Part shown: piece after piece, positions 7,833 through 17,509 of the stretch | Numbering within the stretch: position 1 is the first letter of the stretch | Layout: each line of letters starts with the position of its first letter | Origin: Paraburkholderia sp. PGU19 | Lineage (GTDB): Bacteria > Pseudomonadota > Gammaproteobacteria > Burkholderiales > Burkholderiaceae | Direction: 5' to 3' | Assembly (NCBI RefSeq): GCF_013426915.1 | Contig: NZ_AP023180.1 | Coordinates: 2,604,001 to 2,668,000 of the forward strand | Length of the DNA stretch: 64,000 nucleotides | Made by a program: the position numbers and the translations under genes | Notes under the pieces: model-generated | What the model was told of the DNA's origin: nothing | Seen by the model: the letters and a program-made list of their open reading frames with translations, nothing else | The model's database searches: none

Positions 7833-9374
7833 TCAGGCGGGCAGCGAGAAGCTCGAAATCGCCTCGCGCAGTCCGCCGACCTGGTCTTTCAGCGAGTGCG
7901 CGGCGGCGGCTGCCTGCTCGACGAGCGCCGCGTTCTGCTGCGTGACCTGATCCATTTCGCCGACGGCGCGGTTCACCTGCTCGATGCCCGCGCTCTGCTC
8001 GCGCGACGCATGGCTGATTTCCTCGAGAATCTCGTTTACGCGGCGCACGGAGGCGACGATCTCGCCCATCGTCGAACCGGCGTTCGCGACAAGCGCTGCG
8101 CCTTCCTCGACGCTGCCCGTCGACGTTTCGATCAACGCCTTGATTTCCTTCGCCGCCGTTGCCGAGCGCTGCGCGAGACTGCGCACTTCCGCTGCGACGA
8201 CCGCGAAGCCGCGGCCCTGTTCGCCCGCGCGGGCCGCTTCGACGGCGGCATTAAGCGCGAGGATGTTCGTCTGGAACGCGATGCCGTCGATCACGCCGAT
8301 GATGTCGCCGATCTGCTTCGAGCTGCTCGTGATGTCGCCCATCGTGCGGACCACGTCGTCGACCACCCGGCTGCCGCGCTTCGCGATATCGGCGGCTTCG
8401 CTCGCGAGCCCGGCGGCTGTCGCGGCGCTTTCGGCGTTCTGCTTCACGTTCGACGTCATCTCGTCCATGCTCGACGCCGTCTGCACCAGCGCGGCCGCCT
8501 GTTCTTCCGTGCGTTGCGACAGATCGGTGTTGCCCGCGGCGATTTCGCTGGCGCCCACGTTGATGTTCTCGGTGCCGGCGCGCACGCGCGAGACGGTATC
8601 GACGAGTCCTCGTTGCATCGTGTGCAGTGCGTGCAGAAGGCTCGCGCGGTCGTTGTGCGCGAGCGGCACGGGTGTCGCGAGATCGCCGCGCGCGATCCGC
8701 TGGGTCGCTTCGACAGCCACTTCGAGGTCGCCGCCGAGCGTGCGCTTCACGCTGCGCAGCACGAGCACCATCACGAGCGTCGCGATGCCGCCCAGCACGA
8801 AGGTGATGACGAGCCAGCGCCCGAGATCGACGTAGAAGGCTTTTTGCACGTCGTCCATGTACATGCCGGTGACGAGCACCCAGTCCCACGGTGTGAAGCG
8901 CGTCGCGTAGCTGGTCTTCGGGACGGGCGTGTCGCTGCCCGGCTTCGACCACAGGTAATCGACGAAACCGCCTTTGCCCTGGTTCGCCGCGTTGACGATA
9001 TCGACGAACAGATGGTTGCCCGCCGGGTCCGTGAAGCCCGACAGGTTCTTGCCGACCAGCGCCGGCTTGAACGGATGCATCAGCATGACGGGCTGCGAAT
9101 CGTTGACGGACAGATAACCGTCGGTACCGTAACGCAGTGCGGACAGCGTGTCGAGCGCCTGCTTCTTCGCGTCGGCTTCGCTCATCGCGTGCTGCTGCGA
9201 CAGCGTGTAGTAGCGGTTGACGATCGAATTGGCCTGCTCGACGAGCGATGTCAGCTGATCGCGGCGGTCGGCGATCATCGACGAGCGGCTTTGCCACGCG
9301 CCGAACGCGCCGATGAGAACGAGGCCGATCCACAGGATCGCGATCATCGAGGCGAGTTTCTTGTTCAGGGTCAT
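7833..9374 (-). CDS. Methyl-accepting chemotaxis protein with periplasmic Cache domain
   Basis: The 513-residue receptor has an N-terminal membrane helix (about 8-28) and a periplasmic single-Cache region (about 35-185) containing [11 protein letters not shown] and [16 protein letters not shown], both typical of sCache_2. A second helix (about 190-210), HAMP and the signalling domain follow. The kinase-binding hairpin tip [17 protein letters not shown] is conserved. It senses an extracellular ligand, often a small carboxylate for this sensor class, and signals to CheA. There is no C-terminal CheR-tethering pentapeptide (it ends SFSLPA). It is a single gene with no che genes nearby. Confidence 0.9.
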   Translation of the reverse strand: MTLNKKLASMIAILWIGLVLIGAFGAWQSRSSMIADRRDQLTSLVEQANSIVNRYYTLSQQHAMSEADAKKQALDTLSALRYGTDGYLSVNDSQPVMLMHPFKPALVGKNLSGFTDPAGNHLFVDIVNAANQGKGGFVDYLWSKPGSDTPVPKTSYATRFTPWDWVLVTGMYMDDVQKAFYVDLGRWLVITFVLGGIATLVMVLVLRSVKRTLGGDLEVAVEATQRIARGDLATPVPLAHNDRASLLHALHTMQRGLVDTVSRVRAGTENINVGASEIAAGNTDLSQRTEEQAAALVQTASSMDEMTSNVKQNAESAATAAGLASEAADIAKRGSRVVDDVVRTMGDITSSSKQIGDIIGVIDGIAFQTNILALNAAVEAARAGEQGRGFAVVAAEVRSLAQRSATAAKEIKALIETSTGSVEEGAALVANAGSTMGEIVASVRRVNEILEEISHASREQSAGIEQVNRAVGEMDQVTQQNAALVEQAAAAAHSLKDQVGGLREAISSFSLPA

Positions 9375-9547
9375 GGTGTGTTTGGCTTGCAGCGGCTGGG
9401 GGTTGCGTGTGGCGGTCTTCGGTTTTTTGCGGGATCGATGGCGGCAGATACAGGCGATGCCTGACAGGGTTTACGGCCGCCGCAAACGGTTGCAGCAGGC
9501 GGGGAAACCCCTAATGAGCACGGCGTGTATTGGTATGACGAGAGGAC

Positions 9548-9563
9548 GGGCGCGAGCGCGCCC
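9548..9563. repeat. Short GC-rich hairpin between two minus-strand genes
   Basis: GGGCGCG (9548-9554) and CGCGCCC (9557-9563) form a perfect 7-bp stem with a two-base loop, between the start of the chemoreceptor gene and the end of the J-domain gene. No T-run follows on either strand, so a role in termination is only possible. Confidence 0.3.
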
Positions 9564-9588
9564 GGCATGAGGCAGGCGTTGCGTGGGA

Positions 9589-10692
9589 TCAGAAGGGCCG
9601 GTCGCGTTTGAGCGCTTTCAACCAGGTTTTCGTTTTCTTGATGTCGTCGAACGTGTGCAGATCTTTTTCGATTTCGCGCACCATATGCTGACGGTGTTCG
9701 AGTTCTGCGTCGAGATCCTGCATGGCGCGTTCAGGTATCGTGAGCGGGCCGTACGGAAAGCCGTAAGTTCCTCGGAACCGGTCGCCTATGTCCGAGAGTT
9801 CGCGGTCCAGTTCACCCAATTGCTCTCTCAACACACTGTTGTAGTGGTTGAGTCTTGCTTCGCTGAGGCCGTCGATGGTTTTCTGATCGATATGTTCGAG
9901 TTCCAGTTGCAACTCGAGCAATTGCAGAAGATTGCGTTTCGCGTACGCCTCGTTGACCCGCTGCATCAGCGCGGTTTTGCGGGTGCGTTCTTCAGCGTCG
10001 GGTTCGCGATCGGGATGCAGCGCGCTCGCCAGCTTGCGATAGACCTCGCGCACCGACTGGCTGATCTCTGCCTGCGCCGCTTCCTTGCGCGCTTCGGCGG
10101 CAAGCTGCTTCGGCGTCTTTTTGCGTTTTGCGCGGCGCTCTTCGCGTGCCTGCGCTCTCGCGTCTGCCTCGTCACGCAGTTTCTCGAATTTCTCCGACGC
10201 GTGCTTCAAGAACTCTTCTGGCGAACTCGTGTCGAGGTCGTCAACGAATTCGGCGCCGAGCATCTCCTGCATCATCACTTTCATGCCTTCCATGTCGACC
10301 TCGGCTTGCCTGTCGTACGCCGTGTCGGCATGCCGGTCGTGAATCGGCTTCAGCATGGGGTCGCCGTGCGCGCCGATCAACTGTTGCGTCAGCTCGAGGA
10401 TCAGTTGCGAAATCATGCGGCGCTCGATGGCATTGAAATTTTTGTCGCCATGCAACGCGTCGAGGCGGTGAACGAGTTTGACCTGCGCATCCATCGAAGC
10501 CTGCTTCAGCGGGAGCAGCTCATCGACATACCGCTTCTGGAAAATGGGCGTAAAGGCTTCCCACTGCGCGAGCCAGCCACGCCGGTTCTCTATCTGCTTG
10601 ACGAGCGAATTGAAATACCTCTGGCCTTTCGATCGGTGCGCCTGATGTTTGTCCGGCGCGATGGTCACAGACCGGCCCGCTGCTTTGCTCAT
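9589..10692 (-). CDS. J-domain (DnaJ-like) protein
   Basis: The product is about 367 residues from the preferred ATG at 10692 (an ATG at 10728 would add 12 residues of weak character). A J-domain lies in the middle-to-C-terminal half: EVYRKLASALHPD carries the HPD motif that stimulates DnaK ATPase, flanked by a long basic/charged helical region (EERRAKRKKTPKQLAAEARKE). No Gly/Phe or zinc-finger region is present, so this is a type III J-protein recruiting Hsp70 to a specific client. The client is unknown and the context is uninformative. Confidence 0.75.
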   Translation of the reverse strand: MSKAAGRSVTIAPDKHQAHRSKGQRYFNSLVKQIENRRGWLAQWEAFTPIFQKRYVDELLPLKQASMDAQVKLVHRLDALHGDKNFNAIERRMISQLILELTQQLIGAHGDPMLKPIHDRHADTAYDRQAEVDMEGMKVMMQEMLGAEFVDDLDTSSPEEFLKHASEKFEKLRDEADARAQAREERRAKRKKTPKQLAAEARKEAAQAEISQSVREVYRKLASALHPDREPDAEERTRKTALMQRVNEAYAKRNLLQLLELQLELEHIDQKTIDGLSEARLNHYNSVLREQLGELDRELSDIGDRFRGTYGFPYGPLTIPERAMQDLDAELEHRQHMVREIEKDLHTFDDIKKTKTWLKALKRDRPF

Positions 10693-10964
10693 AAAACCCG
10701 TGCCTCCCATTAACTGAAAAAGCAGCATACCGTTTCATCGTCCGAATCAGGCGGATCTGCGTCCTTTTCAATCAAAATCACCACATTTTTCAAACTAATT
10801 CCATCAATTGCCAAAAGCGGCGCGGCTGATCTGCAATCCGTTCTCAATTCCGATATAGTCGCCATTTTTGGCTCGCCGGGACGCCTTCGCGCGCAGCGCG
10901 GAAGCCATTTCGAATGCCAGATTAAAAGAGTCAATAAACCATTAATCCTTTCCCTGGAAATCGA

Positions 10965-11735
10965 ATGCGAGCAATCATTCTTGCCGCAGGCCTCGGCTTG
11001 CGACTCCAGCAACCGCCGGGGGAGCAGTTTCCAAAATGTCTGTTGCGCTTTGACGGCGTCACGCTGCTGGAGCGCCATCTGCAGATGCTCGAAGCCGTCG
11101 GCGTCGATGAGGTCGTCCTCGCGCTCGGCTTCCAGCCGGAACAGGTCGAAGCCGAACTGACGCGCGCCGGCCGCAAGGTGCCCGAGATCAAGCTCAATCC
11201 GCGTTTCGATCTGGGCAGCGTGCTGACCGTGCACACCGTCGCCGATGCCCTCACGCGTGGCGGAGACGTGCTGCTGATGGACGCCGACGTGCTGTACGAC
11301 GAGCGCATGCTGGCCGCGCTCGTAGCCGGCGCGCACGCGAATCGCCTGCTGATCGACCGCGACTTCGAAGCGGGCGACGAACCCGTCAAGCTGTGCCTGA
11401 AACAGGGCGTGCCCATCGAGTTGCGCAAACAACTGGCCGTCGGCCTCGACTACGACACGGTCGGCGAATCGGTCGGCTTTTTCCGTTTCACCGAGGCCGC
11501 TGCGCGGCGCTTCGCGGAGATCGTGGCGGGCTATGTCGATAGCGGCCGCGCGAACCTGCCGCATGAAGAGGCCGTGCGCGACCTGCTGCTCGAACGCAGC
11601 CACGCATTCGATACGGCCGATGTCACCGGCCTGCCCTGGATTGAAATCGATTTTCCCAACGACGTTGCGCGAGCAACTAAAGAAGTCTTGCCGCAACTGC
11701 AGCGGCCGGCTTTACAAGAAGCGCTGAAGCGCTAA
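10965..11735 (+). CDS. Nucleotidyltransferase, probable phosphonate cytidylyltransferase
   Basis: This 256-residue single-domain enzyme opens with [11 protein letters not shown] and [10 protein letters not shown], the nucleotide- and metal-binding signature of sugar-phosphate/choline-phosphate nucleotidyltransferases, and has [10 protein letters not shown] as the catalytic Asp motif. It leads the phosphonate operon, 25 bases before the PEP mutase gene. The best inference is transfer of CMP to 2-aminoethylphosphonate (PntC-type), giving CMP-AEP for decorating a glycan or lipid. A choline- or ethanolamine-phosphate substrate is the alternative. The ATG at 10965 has only a weak ribosome site (TGGA). 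Confidence 0.7.
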   Translation: MRAIILAAGLGLRLQQPPGEQFPKCLLRFDGVTLLERHLQMLEAVGVDEVVLALGFQPEQVEAELTRAGRKVPEIKLNPRFDLGSVLTVHTVADALTRGGDVLLMDADVLYDERMLAALVAGAHANRLLIDRDFEAGDEPVKLCLKQGVPIELRKQLAVGLDYDTVGESVGFFRFTEAAARRFAEIVAGYVDSGRANLPHEEAVRDLLLERSHAFDTADVTGLPWIEIDFPNDVARATKEVLPQLQRPALQEALKR

Positions 11736-11760
11736 CTCGGGCCGACCTAGGAGCCAAACA

Positions 11761-13470
11761 ATGAACGCACGCGAACCCTCTTTTGTTTCTACTCTGTCGC
11801 GCAGCGCACGACTGCGCCAGATGCTCACCAGCAACGAGCTGGAATTTTTGATGGAAGCGCACAACGGCATGTCCGCACGCATTGCGCGCGAAGCCGGCTT
11901 CAAGGGCATCTGGGGCTCGGGCCTCGCGATCTCGGCGCAATACGGCGTGCGCGACAACAACGAAGCGAGCTGGACGCAAGTTGTCGATACGCTCGAATTT
12001 ATGGCTGACGCGAGCGATCTGCCCATTCTGCTCGATGGCGACACCGGCTACGGCAACTTCAACAACGTGCGCCGCCTCGTGCGCAAGTTGGAGCAGCGCG
12101 GCATTGCGGGCGTCTGCATCGAAGACAAGGTGTTCCCGAAGACGAACAGCTTCATCAGGGGCGAAGCGCAGCCGCTCGCCGATATCGACGAGTTCTGCGG
12201 CAAGATCAAGGCGGGCAAGGACTCGCAGACGGACGAGCATTTCTCGATCGTCGCGCGCGTCGAAGCGTTGATCGCCGGCTGGGGCATGGACGAAGCGCTG
12301 AAGCGCGCCGAAGCGTATCGCCAGGCGGGCGCGGACGCGATCCTGATTCACAGCAAGCTGTCGCGCCCCGATGAGATTCTCGAATTCGCGCGTGAATGGG
12401 CGGGTCGCGGGCCGCTCGTGATCGTGCCGACCAAGTACTACAGCACGCCGACGGAAGTGTTCCGCAAGGCGGGCATCAGCACGGTGATCTGGGCGAACCA
12501 TCAGATTCGCGCGGCGACTTCCGCGATGCAGGCTGTCGTTAAGGAAATCTACGAAAGCCAGACGCTCGTCAATGTCGAAGACCGCATTGCGACTGTCAAC
12601 GAGATCTTTCGTTTGCAGGATGCCGACGAGTACTCGGTAGCGGAAGAGCGCTATCTGTCGTCCTCGCGCGTGGCGGGATCGGCTGTCGTGCTCGCCGCGA
12701 GCCGCGGCAAGGGCCTCGAAGCCGTGACGACGGACCGTCCGAAGGTCATGCTGCCCATCGCGGGCAAGCCGCTGCTGCGCTGGCTCGTCGACGCGTTCAA
12801 GAAGCAGGGCGTCAACGACATCACGGTGGTGGGCGGCTATCGCGCCGACGCGATCGACACGGCGGGTATCAAGCTCGTGGTCAACGAGCGTCACGAGCAA
12901 ACGGGTGAACTGGCGTCGCTCGCGTGCGCCGTCGACGGCTTGCAGAACGACACGGTGATCTCGTACGGCGACCTGCTGTTCCGCAGCTACATCGTGCGCG
13001 ATCTGGTGGATAGCGAAGCGCCGTTCAGCGTGGTCGTCGATTCGACGACGGTTGCCGAAGCGGGCGCGACGAACCAGAGCGTGCGCGATTTCGCGTGGTG
13101 CTCGGCCGCCGACGATCGCGGCCTGTTCGGCAACAAGGTGCTGCTGCGCCGTGTGGCGAACAACGAAGCCGACGTGAAGGGCGAAGTGCCGAATGGCCGC
13201 TGGATCGGTCTGCTGAACGTTCGGGGCGCGGGCCGCGAGCGTCTGCAAGCCGTGATGAACACGCTGCGCGCGCGCCCCGATTTCGATTCGCTCGACATGC
13301 CTGCGCTGTTGAACGCGCTGATCGAAGCCGGTGAAGAAATCGAAGTGCAATACGTGCATGGCCACTGGCGTGGTGTGAACGACCTCGAAGACTTCCGTCG
13401 TGCGGGCGACTTCGCGCACGAAGCAACGCCGCTCGCGAAGAGCGAGGCAGCGGGAGGCGCGGCGCAATGA
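11761..13470 (+). CDS. aepX: Phosphoenolpyruvate mutase fused to a nucleotidyltransferase domain
   Basis: Residues 1-300 are a PEP mutase (isocitrate lyase fold) that converts PEP to phosphonopyruvate, the committed step of C-P bond formation. The diagnostic motif [10 protein letters not shown] is at 121-130, with the metal-binding LDGDTGYGN at 91-99. Residues from about 308 form a second enzyme, a nucleotidyltransferase starting [20 protein letters not shown] and continuing LPIAGKPLL. It may activate the phosphonate product as its CMP ester. The operon thus has two nucleotidyltransferase domains, one free and one fused. AGGAG sits eight bases before the ATG. The stop overlaps the next gene (ATGA at 13467). 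Confidence 0.9.
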   Translation: MNAREPSFVSTLSRSARLRQMLTSNELEFLMEAHNGMSARIAREAGFKGIWGSGLAISAQYGVRDNNEASWTQVVDTLEFMADASDLPILLDGDTGYGNFNNVRRLVRKLEQRGIAGVCIEDKVFPKTNSFIRGEAQPLADIDEFCGKIKAGKDSQTDEHFSIVARVEALIAGWGMDEALKRAEAYRQAGADAILIHSKLSRPDEILEFAREWAGRGPLVIVPTKYYSTPTEVFRKAGISTVIWANHQIRAATSAMQAVVKEIYESQTLVNVEDRIATVNEIFRLQDADEYSVAEERYLSSSRVAGSAVVLAASRGKGLEAVTTDRPKVMLPIAGKPLLRWLVDAFKKQGVNDITVVGGYRADAIDTAGIKLVVNERHEQTGELASLACAVDGLQNDTVISYGDLLFRSYIVRDLVDSEAPFSVVVDSTTVAEAGATNQSVRDFAWCSAADDRGLFGNKVLLRRVANNEADVKGEVPNGRWIGLLNVRGAGRERLQAVMNTLRARPDFDSLDMPALLNALIEAGEEIEVQYVHGHWRGVNDLEDFRRAGDFAHEATPLAKSEAAGGAAQ

Positions 13471-14651
13471 TCGAGGCAGCACAGTTTGTCGAGGCGGCGC
13501 GCGAGCGCGGCTTCGACTGGTATGCGGGCGTGCCGTGCTCGTATCTGACGCCGTTCATCAACTACGTGCTGCAGGATTCGAAGCTGCATTACGTATCGGC
13601 GGCTAACGAAGGCGATGCCGTTGCGTTCATCGCGGGCGTGACGCTCGGCGCGCAGCATGGTCGTCGAGGCGTGACGATGATGCAGAACTCGGGCCTCGGC
13701 AATGCAGTGAGTCCGCTGACGTCGCTGACCTGGACGTTCCGTTTGCCGCAACTGCTGATCGTTACGTGGCGCGGCCAGCCTGGCGTCGCGGACGAGCCGC
13801 AGCATCAATTGATGGGACCCATTACGCCGGCGATGCTCGACACGATGGAGATTCCGTGGGAGACGTTCCCGACGGAACCGGAAGCGATCGGCCCCGCGCT
13901 GGACCGCGCGATTGCGCACATGGACGCGACGGGCCGCCCGTATGCGCTCGTGATGCAGAAGGGCAGCGTTGCGCCGTACGAACTGAAGGACTCGGGCCGC
14001 GCGACAAAGCGCGAAGAGCGTGCTGCGCGTGATGTTTCGCGTGCGGTCGCTGCCGACGCCTTGCCCACGCGTAACGAAGCCTTGCAGCGCGTGATTGCGC
14101 ATACGCCGGTGAACTCGACGGTCGTGCTGGCATCGACTGGTTTTTGCGGCCGCGAGCTTTACGCAATCGACGACCGGCCGAACCAGTTGTACATGGTCGG
14201 CTCGATGGGCTGTATTACGCCGTTCGCGCTGGGCCTCGCACTGACACGGCCGGACCTGCATGTTGTCGCGCTCGACGGCGACGGCGCGGCGCTGATGCGC
14301 ATGGGCGTGTTTGCGACGCTGGGCGCGTATGGTCCGTCGAATCTCACGCACATTCTGCTCGACAATGGCGCGCACGATTCGACGGGTGGTCAGTCGACGG
14401 TCTCGCCGCAGGTGTCGTTCGCGGGTGTAGCGGCGGCGTGCGGCTATGCGTCCGCTGTCGAAGGCGACGACGTGGGGTTGATCGACGAACTGTTCGCGTC
14501 GCCGCTGCTTGACGGCCCGCGCTTCGTGCGCGTCGCGATTCGCCGTGGCACGCCCGACGGCTTGCCGCGCCCAACCATTACGCCGCCCGATGTGAAGACG
14601 CGCCTGATGCGCCACATTGCCACCGCCGGTACGAACGAAGGAGCACGTTGA
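13467..14651 (+). CDS. aepY: Phosphonopyruvate decarboxylase
   Basis: This 394-residue thiamine-diphosphate enzyme decarboxylates phosphonopyruvate to phosphonoacetaldehyde, pulling the unfavourable mutase reaction forward. The N-terminal pyrimidine-binding domain has the catalytic Glu region [14 protein letters not shown], and the C-terminal ThDP motif is [10 protein letters not shown]...[12 protein letters not shown] (GDG-x(n)-N). It overlaps the mutase gene by four bases and the transaminase start at its own stop, so the three are coupled. Length is normal for the family (about 375-400). Confidence 0.92.
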   Translation: MIEAAQFVEAARERGFDWYAGVPCSYLTPFINYVLQDSKLHYVSAANEGDAVAFIAGVTLGAQHGRRGVTMMQNSGLGNAVSPLTSLTWTFRLPQLLIVTWRGQPGVADEPQHQLMGPITPAMLDTMEIPWETFPTEPEAIGPALDRAIAHMDATGRPYALVMQKGSVAPYELKDSGRATKREERAARDVSRAVAADALPTRNEALQRVIAHTPVNSTVVLASTGFCGRELYAIDDRPNQLYMVGSMGCITPFALGLALTRPDLHVVALDGDGAALMRMGVFATLGAYGPSNLTHILLDNGAHDSTGGQSTVSPQVSFAGVAAACGYASAVEGDDVGLIDELFASPLLDGPRFVRVAIRRGTPDGLPRPTITPPDVKTRLMRHIATAGTNEGAR

Positions 14652-15718
14652 TGCTGCTAATGAATCCAGGCCCCGTCACGCTGACCGAGCGCGTGCGAAA
14701 TAGCCTGCTGCAAACGGACTTGTGTCATCGCGAGAGCGAGTTTTTCGACTTGCAGGACGAAGCACGCGCGCGTCTGGTCAAGCTGTACGATCTCGATCCC
14801 GCGCAATGGAGCGCCGTGCTGATGACGGGCTCGGGGACGGCGGCTGTCGAAAGCATGATTGCGGCGCTCGTGCCGGAGAACGGCAAGTTGCTGATCGTCG
14901 AGAATGGTGTGTACGGCGAGCGTATTTCGCAGATTGCGGCGCAGTATCGCATTGCGCATAGCGTCGTGAAGCATGAGTGGATGCAGGCGCCTGATCTCGC
15001 GCGTATCGCGGCTGCGCTCGATGCCGATCAGGCGATTACGCATGTTGCTGTGATTCACCATGAGACGACGACCGGGCGTCTGAACGATCTCAAGGCGCTG
15101 GCAGCGGTTTGCCGCGAGCGCAATGCGAAGATGCTGGTTGATGGTGTGAGCAGCTTTGGCGCTGAAGAGATCGACTTCGCTGAAGGCACGATTGTGGCTG
15201 TTGCGGCGACGGCGAATAAGTGTCTGCATGGCGTGCCGGGTGCCGCTTTTGTTATCGTGCGGCGGGATGCTTTGGCGGTTGCTGCGAGCCGGACTTATTA
15301 CCTCGGGCTTGTGCGGCTTGCCAGTTTGCAGGATCAGCGGAATACGCCGTTTACGCCTTCTGTTCATGCTTACTATGCGCTTGTGGAGGCGCTGCGCGAG
15401 CTTGATGAGGAAGGGGGGTGGCGGGCGCGGCATGCGCGGTATATGGCTCTGGCCGAGCAGGCTCGTGAGGGGCTTTTGGCGCGTGGGATTGGGAGTGCTC
15501 TGTCGGCGGATGAGTCTTCTGTAGTGTTGCGGGCTTATAAGTTGCCGGACGGCGTTTCTTATGAGCGGTTGCATGATGCGCTTAAAGCGCGCGGCTTTGT
15601 TATTTATGCCGGGCAGGGGGGGCTGTCTAAAGAGCTTTTCCGGATTTCCACTATGGGCGATATTCATTCTGCCAATATTGAGCGGCTGCTTGTGAGTTTT
15701 GATGAGTTGATGCGGTAG
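14651..15718 (+). CDS. aepZ: 2-aminoethylphosphonate transaminase
   Basis: This 355-residue class V PLP aminotransferase makes 2-aminoethylphosphonate from phosphonoacetaldehyde and an amino donor. The opening MNPGPVTLTERVR is typical of the PhnW/AepZ family, and the PLP lysine lies in ATANKCLHGVPG. The ATG at 14651 overlaps the previous stop (TGATG) and has GAAGGAG seven bases upstream; a TTG three bases earlier is less likely. Biosynthetic rather than degradative direction is inferred from the mutase/decarboxylase operon. From about 15240 onward wobble positions switch from C-rich to G/T-rich, unlike the rest of the operon. The repeat element follows 35 bases after the stop. Confidence 0.9.
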   Translation: MLLMNPGPVTLTERVRNSLLQTDLCHRESEFFDLQDEARARLVKLYDLDPAQWSAVLMTGSGTAAVESMIAALVPENGKLLIVENGVYGERISQIAAQYRIAHSVVKHEWMQAPDLARIAAALDADQAITHVAVIHHETTTGRLNDLKALAAVCRERNAKMLVDGVSSFGAEEIDFAEGTIVAVAATANKCLHGVPGAAFVIVRRDALAVAASRTYYLGLVRLASLQDQRNTPFTPSVHAYYALVEALRELDEEGGWRARHARYMALAEQAREGLLARGIGSALSADESSVVLRAYKLPDGVSYERLHDALKARGFVIYAGQGGLSKELFRISTMGDIHSANIERLLVSFDELMR

Positions 15719-15753
15719 GCACTGGTTTGGTTTTTTGCCTTTGCAGTGCAGTT

Positions 15754-16129
15754 GGGGTGGTTTGCCTGTGTTTGTGCTGGCATCCGGCTCGGTTGTTTTG
15801 GCCTTTGCGCTGGCATCCGCGTTTTGTTATCTGGCTTCACGCGTCGCCCCTGTGCGGGGCGGCACCTACTTTTCTTTGCCGCCGCAAAGAAAAGTAGGCA
15901 AAAGAAAGCGACTAACACCGCCAGTTCTTGTGTTTGCCTGAGGGCCCCCACAGGGTCTTACGCTTCACATGGCAATCACGTGACCCATGTTCGTTGCCAA
16001 CGCTCTTGCGATACGCCTCACCCGCTTCACGCACCCGCGCTGCATCATGCCGTGCCAGACATTCCACAGCCGCCCAGGTGGCAAACTGTGTGTAGGTAGT
16101 CGCGTCGTATAGCGTGGCGCTCTTACAGG
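15754..16129 (+). repeat. Interspersed repeat, left copy, with 14-bp perfect palindrome
   Basis: This non-coding element begins near GGGGTGGTTTGC, contains two copies of GCTGGCATCCG, a GCCCC/GGGGC hairpin (15846-15860) and the palindrome CCTACTTTTCTTTG/CAAAGAAAAGTAGG (15865-15898, CCGCCG loop). It then runs through TGAGGGCCC, GGGTCTTACGCTTCACA and GGCAAACTGTGTGTAGG. The same blocks occur in the same order on the minus strand at 17915-17510. The hairpin could terminate the phosphonate operon. Position after a gene 3' end and the hairpins suggest an interspersed, possibly transcribed, repeat family of this genus. Confidence 0.75.
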
Positions 16130-17509
16130 CAGCCCTTTCAAGGTCTTGATCAAGATGTCCCGCCTTTGGCGCGTTTAAGCAGGCGAGCGGTACTGTGATG
16201 GGCGCGGGCTACCGCACCTTCGACATAGGGTGCGGGTTTGCGGGTCTTGGGGCCACGCGTGCGTGTGCGCACCTGAATCGGGTCGACGCAGCGGGCCAGC
16301 TCGAGCAGTTTGCCGGCAATCACGTCGGGCGTGGCATCGCTCCAGTGCGACCATTCATTTGGCGGCAGCGCGATGAGCATGCCCTCATACTGGCTGCGAA
16401 TCTGCACGGCGAGGTAGTACGTCGAGACGTCCGGCGGCGCTGCACCTGTTTCATCGGCGGCAGCATGCGCAGCTTCAACACTGCGCTTGAGCGTGGCCAG
16501 CACGTTGTACGCCAGCACCGCGACGGTAAAGCCCAGCAGCGCGGCACGTGGATGACCCAAGGTGCGGATCTCGCTGTGCAGGACCGACTCGAGTCGCTGG
16601 AACATGCCCTCGATACGCCAGCGCTTGCGGTACAGCCGGGCAATCTCGTGTGCGCCCACCGCGGCAGGCAGGTTGCTCCACAACAGAATCACGGTATCGC
16701 CTGCATCAGTCGGCTTGTCCAGCGTCAGCTCGATGCGACGCCAGACGAAGCCAGCCTTCAGGTCAATGCGTTGCTCTCGCACCTGACCTGTCTCGATACG
16801 TGCACCGTCCACCCATGGCCCACTGCTGGCAAGAGCCGGGCTGTTGCGGCCGTGTTCGCGCACGATGAAGCAGGCCTGTGCCTGATGCCAGCCCTGCAGG
16901 ATGGTCCCGGTGCAGAAGTTCCGGTCAGCCAGCCACAATTCGCCCGCGCCGGCACATTCAATCAGCGGGGCCATGGCCGAGCGCTCCTGCGCGTGCGCAT
17001 CCTCGATGGCGACCAGATCTGTGACCAGACCCAGATCCGGCTCGTAGACCACCAGCGCGTGCCCCGGCAACGCCGCGCCACGCTGCTCGCGCAACGCCGC
17101 CAGCACCGGCCCCAGACGCTGTGCGCTGCCCTGTACCAGGGCACGCAGGATCGCGGGTTCGGTGCGGTTGACCTTCTCGTAGAGCGCGGCCAGCGACACC
17201 GGCAGGGGCTTCGTCTGTGTCGCTGCAGCGTGCAGCGACGGACTCAGTCCCAGCGACACCAGCGTCATCAGTTCAACCACCGTCGAGAACAGCAATTCAC
17301 GTGGATATTGCCGCTGCCGGTGCTCGGCGAACACCTCGTCGATCCATTGCGGCGCGATGGCTCTCTGCAGTGCCAGGCGTGCCATCACGCATACCGGTGC
17401 CTGCTGCTCGAAACGCTTCATCACCTCGTCGAACATCCCTTCGTACCCGTCGTTCCTTAACATCTCGCCAGGTTACCAGGTTTGCAGCGCAAAGACCTTG
17501 AAAGGGCTG
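16130..17509 (-). mobile_element. IS4-family insertion sequence, 1380 bp
   Basis: The ends are a perfect 18-bp inverted repeat, CAGCCCTTTCAAGGTCTT at 16130-16147 and its complement at 17492-17509. Flanking these are GCTCTTACAGG (16119-16129) and GCTCTTACAAG (17510-17520), direct repeats identical at 10 of 11 positions, the size of an IS4-type target duplication. The only gene inside is the transposase at 16150-17463. The element sits exactly between two inverted copies of the interspersed repeat. The transposase seems to lack its first catalytic aspartate, so this copy may be immobile on its own. Confidence 0.85.
16150..17463 (-). CDS. IS4-family transposase, probably internally deleted
   Basis: The product is 437 residues. 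Family features present are LWLADRNFCTG (second catalytic Asp) and YRKRWRIEGMFQRLE, which carries the Y-R-E part of the YREK signature with the last Glu. Around residues 120-135 the sequence goes directly from AQRLGPVLAAL to REQRGAALPGHALVVYEP. Relatives I know of have about 30 extra residues here, including the DGN(H/C) motif with the first catalytic Asp. An in-frame deletion near 17090 would explain this and leave an inactive enzyme. The frame is otherwise intact and fills the element. Confidence 0.85.
   Translation of the reverse strand: MLRNDGYEGMFDEVMKRFEQQAPVCVMARLALQRAIAPQWIDEVFAEHRQRQYPRELLFSTVVELMTLVSLGLSPSLHAAATQTKPLPVSLAALYEKVNRTEPAILRALVQGSAQRLGPVLAALREQRGAALPGHALVVYEPDLGLVTDLVAIEDAHAQERSAMAPLIECAGAGELWLADRNFCTGTILQGWHQAQACFIVREHGRNSPALASSGPWVDGARIETGQVREQRIDLKAGFVWRRIELTLDKPTDAGDTVILLWSNLPAAVGAHEIARLYRKRWRIEGMFQRLESVLHSEIRTLGHPRAALLGFTVAVLAYNVLATLKRSVEAAHAAADETGAAPPDVSTYYLAVQIRSQYEGMLIALPPNEWSHWSDATPDVIAGKLLELARCVDPIQVRTRTRGPKTRKPAPYVEGAVARAHHSTARLLKRAKGGTS

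Noticed and set aside
7812..9464. Long open frame on the plus strand opposite the chemoreceptor gene
   Set aside because: It is an antisense shadow caused by high GC codon bias; the minus-strand reading has all chemoreceptor motifs and this one has none.
11677..13482. 600-codon minus-strand open frame across the PEP mutase gene
   Set aside because: Arg/His/Val-rich composition typical of antisense frames; the plus strand encodes clear mutase and NTase motifs.
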